Positions 8,748 to 12,394 of a stretch of 12,394 bases of DNA are shown here, in pieces. The translations under genes and the position numbers were made by a program. The notes under the pieces were generated by a model, which saw only the letters and a program-made list of their open reading frames with translations, did not search any database and was not told the origin of the DNA. How positions within the stretch are numbered: the first letter of the stretch is position 1; the number at the start of each line of letters is the position of its first letter. Where the stretch lies: the NCBI GenBank assembly GCA_027057985.1, contig JALUTJ010000265.1, positions 1 to 12,394 on the forward strand, given 5' to 3'. The stretch comes from Chromatiales bacterium. Lineage in GTDB: Bacteria > Pseudomonadota > Gammaproteobacteria > UBA6429 > Thiohalophilaceae.

Positions 8748-8840
8748 TTAATCCTGTTGTAACATAAACACCTGATGCGAGGTTTTACCGCAGCGGGTAA
8801 AACAAATTCGCTTAATAAAATCACTCACGTTGTTATGCAT
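8748..8840 (-). CDS. Possible 30-residue leader peptide upstream of pfp
   Basis: An open frame of 30 codons starts at ATG 8840 and reads MHNNVSDFIKRICF, followed by a Cys/Gly/Lys/Thr stretch and ending VFMLQQD. Its TAA stop (8750-8748) lies 2 nt before the left arm of the terminator hairpin, so a ribosome at the stop would cover part of that arm. The start overlaps the stop of an upstream 19-codon frame by one base (TGATG). No good ribosome site is visible. A frame this short is not statistically convincing alone. I do not recognise it; it is listed for its position. It could be a leader peptide, a small protein or chance. Confidence 0.25.
   Translation of the reverse strand: MHNNVSDFIKRICFTRCGKTSHQVFMLQQD
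8782..8803. repeat. 8-bp perfect inverted repeat in the pfp upstream region
   Basis: GTTTTACC (8782-8789) and GGTAAAAC (8796-8803) form a perfect inverted repeat with a 6-nt spacer. TTTTACCGC at its left half recurs at 8915-8923. It may be an operator or an RNA hairpin. It lies inside the 30-codon frame. Confidence 0.4.
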
Positions 8841-8899
8841 CAATCTTGCTCTGTTTTATAGCGGTGCTGAAATTTCGGCTGTAAAGCATACTCGATCAT
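8840..8899 (-). CDS. Possible 19-residue upstream open frame
   Basis: ATG 8899 opens a 19-codon frame (MIEYALQPKFQHRYKTEQD) whose TGA overlaps the ATG of the next small frame by one base, the usual geometry for termination-reinitiation. There is no ribosome site, and the composition says nothing. Most likely chance unless conserved. Confidence 0.12.
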   Translation of the reverse strand: MIEYALQPKFQHRYKTEQD

Positions 8900-8999
8900 T
8901 TTGTGAATTGGAAATTTTACCGCTAAATGGCAGGCGTGATCATTAAATTTTATATGACATCAAAAGCAGGATTTATACGCAAGCCAGCCAGTTTTAAGA

Positions 9000-9623
9000 C
9001 TATTTTTTCAGCTGTTTTTCTATCTGTGCAAAACGGGCTTCGAGTCGAGCCACCGCATCACGCAGTTCATTGACCTGTGTGCTAAAGTCGGCCATTTCAT
9101 CTGTGCCGGGATTGAGTCGGCTTTCCTCGTGCAGATATTCACTGGCATCCTGCTGCAGAATGGAAAGGGTGTTTTTACCCCAGTTATTCAGCTGCCGCAC
9201 GACTTCGCCGGCTCTGAAGGCAAGCAGGTCACCACTATAGTGTGAGAGCCATTCTTCCCAGTCGATATCCAGTTGTTCCAGCAGGCGTTTGAATTTCTGC
9301 CCCAGCTCGATGTTACCGCGAATACGTACTTCACCGCGGAAGAAACTTTCACTGGCATCACCGTTAGCGAGTTTGATAAAGGCAAGTGGGCTGCCGACAA
9401 GGGTAGTATCGGGCGTGCCGCTATAGAGATACTGGATTTGTACACCTTCGTGGTGCGGGAAGAGGTAAAGCGTGAGGTCGAGCCCGGTAAATTCAAAGGC
9501 CAGCACCTTGCCCTGTAGCTGCGCCATCTTTTTCAGCGTGGCAGGGTCCTGCTTTAGCAGCAGGTTAATGGCTGTTTCCAGCGCTTCGGTAACAGTGAGG
9601 ACGGTTTCGGATGCCAGGCTCAT
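9000..9623 (-). CDS. ubiJ: Ubiquinone biosynthesis accessory factor UbiJ (SCP2-domain protein)
   Basis: UbiJ is an accessory, lipid-binding member of the soluble Ubi complex, which carries out the later steps of ubiquinone synthesis. The 207 residues begin with an amphipathic helix and an SCP2-type sterol-carrier fold (about 15-115), including VLAFEFTGLDLTLYLFP (40-56) and the typical GEVRIRGNIELGQKFKRLL (97-115). LDIDWEEWLSHYSGD (118-132) and a C-terminal coiled coil (about 175-206, VNELRDAVARLEARFAQIEKQ) are also characteristic. The TAG stop is at 9002-9000. It follows ubiE after 20 nt, as in other gammaproteobacteria, and is almost certainly cotranscribed with it. The usual third gene, ubiB, is not next; pfp is. 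The protein is soluble, with no signal peptide. Confidence 0.9.
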   Translation of the reverse strand: MSLASETVLTVTEALETAINLLLKQDPATLKKMAQLQGKVLAFEFTGLDLTLYLFPHHEGVQIQYLYSGTPDTTLVGSPLAFIKLANGDASESFFRGEVRIRGNIELGQKFKRLLEQLDIDWEEWLSHYSGDLLAFRAGEVVRQLNNWGKNTLSILQQDASEYLHEESRLNPGTDEMADFSTQVNELRDAVARLEARFAQIEKQLKK

Positions 9624-9643
9624 AACACTTAGCTTAGCAAGGC

Positions 9644-10390
9644 TTAAATTTTGTAACCGCGATGCAGGGCGACAACACCACCGGTAAGGTTGAAGTATTC
9701 GACTTTTTCAAAACCGGCCTCGATCATCATCTCTTTCAGGGTTTCCTGATCCGGGTGCATGCGAATGGATTCGGCCAGGTAACGATAGCTGTCCGGATCG
9801 TCGGCTACCACCTTGCCCATCAGCGGCAGCAGTTTAAAGGAGTAGGTATCATAGACCTTGCTCAGCAGCGCCGACTCGGGTTTGGAAAATTCAAGCACCA
9901 GCAGCGGGGCACCGGGCTTGAGCACGCGGTACATGGAGCGCAGCGCGGCATCCTTGTCGGTAACATTACGCAGGCCAAAGGCAATGGTAATGGCATCGAA
10001 ATGATTATCCGGGAAAGGCAGGCACTCGGCATTGGCCTGTACATATTGCACATTACCGGCAATGCCCTTGTCGGTGAGGCGTTCACGTCCCACCTTGAGC
10101 ATGGAATCATTGATATCGGCCACGGTGACCGAGCCCTGCGGCCCGACGATGCGGGCAAATTTGGCGGCAAGATCGCCGGTGCCCCCGGCAAGATCGAGTA
10201 CATGATGACCCGGCCGGACACCACTCATTTCGATGGTATAGCGCTTCCAGACCCGGTGAATACCGAATGACATCAGGTCATTCATGATATCGTATTTACT
10301 GGCCACCGAGTGGAAAACACCGGCTACCCGGTTGACCTTGTCTTCGTAGGCAACCTGCTCGAAGCCAAAATGCGTCGTTTTGTCTTTCAT
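9644..10390 (-). CDS. ubiE: Demethylmenaquinone/2-methoxy-6-polyprenyl-benzoquinol C-methyltransferase UbiE
   Basis: UbiE transfers a methyl group from S-adenosylmethionine to the quinone ring in ubiquinone synthesis (and in menaquinone synthesis where that exists). The 248 residues match E. coli UbiE (251). The N-terminus [13 protein letters not shown] leads into [25 protein letters not shown], a UbiE signature. The class I SAM site is DLAGGTGDL (66-74), with ADINDSML (91-98), an acidic [10 protein letters not shown] loop (119-128) and AFGLRNVTD (137-145). The end [21 protein letters not shown] is typical. No clear ribosome site precedes the ATG at 10390, but the start matches the family. 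It lies 42 nt after the DUF971 gene and 20 nt before ubiJ, in the minus-strand operon. It is a soluble enzyme. Confidence 0.96.
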   Translation of the reverse strand: MKDKTTHFGFEQVAYEDKVNRVAGVFHSVASKYDIMNDLMSFGIHRVWKRYTIEMSGVRPGHHVLDLAGGTGDLAAKFARIVGPQGSVTVADINDSMLKVGRERLTDKGIAGNVQYVQANAECLPFPDNHFDAITIAFGLRNVTDKDAALRSMYRVLKPGAPLLVLEFSKPESALLSKVYDTYSFKLLPLMGKVVADDPDSYRYLAESIRMHPDQETLKEMMIEAGFEKVEYFNLTGGVVALHRGYKI

Positions 10391-10432
10391 GATCTGAGTA
10401 TACCAGTTATCCGTACAGGTTACCGGGTTGAT

Positions 10433-10801
10433 TTACTGCTCGTGCTTGGGTGTGGGGCGTTCCTTACCGGCTTCCTTGAGACGTTGCAGGTAGTTATTCC
10501 AGTTTTCCTCGTAGTTCTCACCCAGTTCATAAAGGGTTTCCCAGGAGTAAATCCCGGTATCGTGGTTGTCATCGAAGAAAGGCTGGATGGCGTAGTTGCC
10601 GACCATTTCAATCCTGGTGATATTGACATCCTGCTTGCCGATCTGCAGCACTTCCTGCCCCGGGCCATGGCCCTGTACCTCGGCAGAAGGGGAATAGACA
10701 CGCAGGTATTCCACCGGCAGGTTAAAGGTTTTTCCATCGTCAAAGGCCACTTCCAGTGTATGGGAGGCCTGGTGAAGTTTGATATCGGTTGGTTTTGGCA
10801 T
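10433..10801 (-). CDS. DUF971 (gamma-butyrobetaine hydroxylase-like N-terminal domain) protein
   Basis: This 122-residue protein is a stand-alone DUF971 / GBBH-like N-terminal domain. Visible signatures are LEVAFDDGKTFNLPVEYLRV (16-35), SPSAEVQGHGPGQ (38-49) and the C-terminal DNHDTGIYSWETLYELG (78-94). The hydroxylase catalytic domain that gives the family its name is absent, so it is not a carnitine-synthesis enzyme; its molecular role is not established to my knowledge. It sits 34 nt after hslU and 42 nt before ubiE. DUF971 genes next to hslVU recur in beta- and gammaproteobacteria, so the link is conserved but unexplained. The ribosome site is weak. The family call is strong and the function unknown. 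Confidence 0.9.
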   Translation of the reverse strand: MPKPTDIKLHQASHTLEVAFDDGKTFNLPVEYLRVYSPSAEVQGHGPGQEVLQIGKQDVNITRIEMVGNYAIQPFFDDNHDTGIYSWETLYELGENYEENWNNYLQRLKEAGKERPTPKHEQ

Positions 10802-10835
10802 AATGTTACGTTCCAGAAAAAGTCATTGGTATCGG

Positions 10836-12164
10836 TTATAAAATATAACGGCTCAGGTCGTCATCCTGCGCCAATTCGGAAATATTTTCATCCACATATT
10901 CTGCAGTGATTTTCACTTCGCTGCCCTGCCTGTCGCTGGCGCTGAAGGAAATCTCTTCCAGCAGGCGTTCAAGAATGGTGTGCAGGCGACGGGCACCGAT
11001 ATTCTCGGTGCTCTCGTTGACCTGGAAGGCAATTTCGGCAATACGACGGATGCCTTCATCGCTAAAGAGTAGCGAGACTTCTTCGGTAGCCAGCAGAGCA
11101 CGGTATTGCTCGGTGAGCGAGGCATCCGGCTCGGTGAGAATGCGCATAAAGTCATCGGAGGAGAGGGCATCCAGCTCCACCCGGATCGGGAAACGCCCCT
11201 GCAGTTCCGGGATCAGATCGGATGGTTTACTCAGGTGGAAAGCACCCGAAGCAATAAACAGGATATGATCGGTTTTGACCATGCCGTACCTGGTAGAGAC
11301 GGTAGAACCTTCCACCAGTGGTAGCAGGTCACGCTGTACACCCTCGCGTGAGACATCACTGCCCTGGGTTTCACTGCGTTTGGCAATCTTGTCCATTTCA
11401 TCGAGGAAGACGATGCCGTTCTGCTCCACGTTTTGCAGGGCTTCTTCCTTGATTTCTTCCTCGTTTATCAGGTTGGCCGCTTCTTCGTCCACCAGTAATT
11501 TAAAGGCCTGGTGTATGGGGAGTTTACGGGTACGCTTGTTACGGTTGGCACCGATATTCTGGAAGATACCCTGAAGCTGGGATGTCATTTCTTCCATGCC
11601 GGGTGGCGCCATGATTTCTACGTCCATACTGGGCGAATCCACTTCAACTTCGATGACCTTGTCATCGAGCTCACCTTCGCGCAGTTTCTTGCGAAATTTC
11701 TGCCGGGTCGGGTTTTCTTCCTTGCTGTCATCATCGCCAAAATCACGCGCCGGGGGCAGCAGGATATCGAGAATCCGATCTTCAGCCGCATCCTCGGCCT
11801 GTGCCTGTACCTTTTTCATCGCCATCTCGCGGGTCAGCTTGATGGAAATATCCATCAGGTCACGAATAATGGATTCGACATCACGGCCAACATAACCCAC
11901 CTCGGTGAATTTGGTGGCTTCGATCTTTAAAAACGGGGCGTTGGCCAGCCGTGCCAGCCGTCGCGCGATCTCGGTTTTGCCCACACCGGTGGGGCCGATC
12001 ATCAGGATATTCTTTGGCGTGATTTCATTGCGCAGGGTTTCATCCACCTGGCTACGGCGCCAGCGGTTACGCAGGGCAATGGCCACGGCACGCTTGGCGG
12101 CCGCCTGGCCGATAATGTGTTTATCCAGTTCCTGGACGATTTGCTGGGGTGTCATCTGGGACAT
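10836..12164 (-). CDS. hslU: HslU (ClpY), ATPase subunit of the HslVU protease
   Basis: HslU is the AAA+ unfoldase ring that feeds proteins into the HslV peptidase chamber in the cytoplasm. The 442 residues match E. coli HslU (443). [17 protein letters not shown] (4-20) opens the protein, Walker A GPTGVGKT is at 57-64, the pore loop GYVG at 90-93, Walker [10 protein letters not shown] at 251-259, and GRFP with the conserved arginine at 323-326. The intermediate I domain (about 110-240) includes the family-typical variable acidic region. The sensor-2 segment [17 protein letters not shown] follows (388-404). The C-terminus DDDLSRYIL carries the tail that docks into HslV. The start follows hslV after 27 nt with only a weak ribosome site, suggesting coupling. 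Nothing is unusual. Confidence 0.97.
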   Translation of the reverse strand: MSQMTPQQIVQELDKHIIGQAAAKRAVAIALRNRWRRSQVDETLRNEITPKNILMIGPTGVGKTEIARRLARLANAPFLKIEATKFTEVGYVGRDVESIIRDLMDISIKLTREMAMKKVQAQAEDAAEDRILDILLPPARDFGDDDSKEENPTRQKFRKKLREGELDDKVIEVEVDSPSMDVEIMAPPGMEEMTSQLQGIFQNIGANRNKRTRKLPIHQAFKLLVDEEAANLINEEEIKEEALQNVEQNGIVFLDEMDKIAKRSETQGSDVSREGVQRDLLPLVEGSTVSTRYGMVKTDHILFIASGAFHLSKPSDLIPELQGRFPIRVELDALSSDDFMRILTEPDASLTEQYRALLATEEVSLLFSDEGIRRIAEIAFQVNESTENIGARRLHTILERLLEEISFSASDRQGSEVKITAEYVDENISELAQDDDLSRYIL

Positions 12165-12191
12165 AGTTTTACTTAAAATCCGGTTGTGTGG

Positions 12192-12394
12192 TTAGTATTC
12201 GAGGGTTTCCATTACGAAATTGTGATTGGTATAGATGCAGATATCGCCGGCAATATTCAAGGCCTCGGTGGTGATCTTTTCTGCACTGAGCTCGGTATGG
12301 TTATAGAGTGCACGCGCGGCAGAGAGGGCATAGTTACCCCCAGAGCCAATGGCCATAATCCCCTGTTCCGGTTCAATCACATCACCGTTACCGG
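12192..12394 (-). CDS. hslV: HslV (ClpQ) peptidase subunit, C-terminal part (truncated by window edge)
   Basis: The last 66 codons of the HslV peptidase are present, with the rest beyond the window. HslV is a proteasome-beta-like threonine peptidase forming a double hexamer capped by HslU. Visible family segments are [37 protein letters not shown] and [16 protein letters not shown]. The catalytic N-terminal threonine lies outside the window. The frame is open to the edge, so codons before the apparent GTG at 12380 are coding. hslU follows after 27 nt, the usual hslVU order. Confidence 0.95.
   Translation of the reverse strand, partial: GNGDVIEPEQGIMAIGSGGNYALSAARALYNHTELSAEKITTEALNIAGDICIYTNHNFVMETLEY

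Larger units (their letters stand above)
8669..8999. other. 331-bp gene-poor leader region between ubiJ and pfp
   Basis: This AT-rich stretch holds the pfp ribosome site (8676-8681), the minus-strand terminator hairpin, the 8+8 inverted repeat and two very short open frames. It also allows a possible long-range stem joining 8859-8865 to 8919-8925 and 8869-8875 to 8911-8917. A weak minus-strand promoter candidate is TTTACA (8885-8880) with TATAAA (8860-8855) at a long 19-bp spacing. No known riboswitch was recognised and no gene of normal size is present. Confidence 0.6.

Noticed and set aside
10310..10909. Plus-strand open frame of about 200 codons with hydrophobic stretches
   Set aside because: It lies antisense to ubiE, the DUF971 gene and hslU, spanning their junctions, with no family resemblance.

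Overview
The window reads as an ordinary gammaproteobacterial chromosome segment. Both gene orders support this: yicC-gmk-rpoZ-spoT-ridA-recG on one strand and hslV-hslU-DUF971-ubiE-ubiJ on the other. Protein sequences resemble the E. coli family members throughout. An apparent pyrophosphate-dependent phosphofructokinase (PPi-PFK), together with a eukaryote-type Ser/Thr kinase, points to a sulfur-oxidising, autotrophic or methylotrophic lineage (Chromatiales/Thiotrichales-like) rather than an enteric. That placement is inference from gene content. No phage, transposase, CRISPR array, tRNA or rRNA was seen.

Layout, left to right. At 1-261 (minus) is the N-terminal part of a Ser/Thr protein kinase, divergent from yicC across a 132-bp gap with a promoter candidate and a small palindrome. 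From 394 to 7207 (plus) run yicC, gmk, rpoZ, spoT, ridA and recG. Within this block a terminator-like hairpin lies between gmk and rpoZ, spoT overlaps the end of rpoZ, two degenerate GC-rich hairpin repeats lie between spoT and ridA, and a 13-bp RNA-type hairpin lies just before recG. A strong hairpin flanked by A and T tracts (7215-7241) ends recG and the convergent pfp gene. From 12394 back to 7259 (minus) run hslV (C-terminal part), hslU, a DUF971 gene, ubiE, ubiJ and, after a 331-bp gap, pfp.

How the genes work together. The plus-strand block covers nucleotide supply (gmk), transcription (rpoZ), the stringent response (spoT), RNA decay (yicC), reactive-enamine detoxification (ridA) and replication-fork rescue (recG). 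gmk makes GDP, and GDP/GTP are the acceptors for the (p)ppGpp controlled by SpoT. The minus-strand block combines the HslVU protease, two ubiquinone biosynthesis genes and a reversible PPi-linked glycolytic/gluconeogenic enzyme.

The most unusual region is pfp and its leader (about 8520-8999). The enzyme carries an N-terminal histone-H1-like tail with six consecutive VAKKK repeats. Its upstream region holds a textbook minus-strand intrinsic terminator only about 37 nt before the start codon. A 30-codon open frame stops 2 nt before that hairpin and is itself coupled (TGATG) to a 19-codon frame. This layout suggests transcription attenuation of pfp, but it is a hypothesis from architecture alone.
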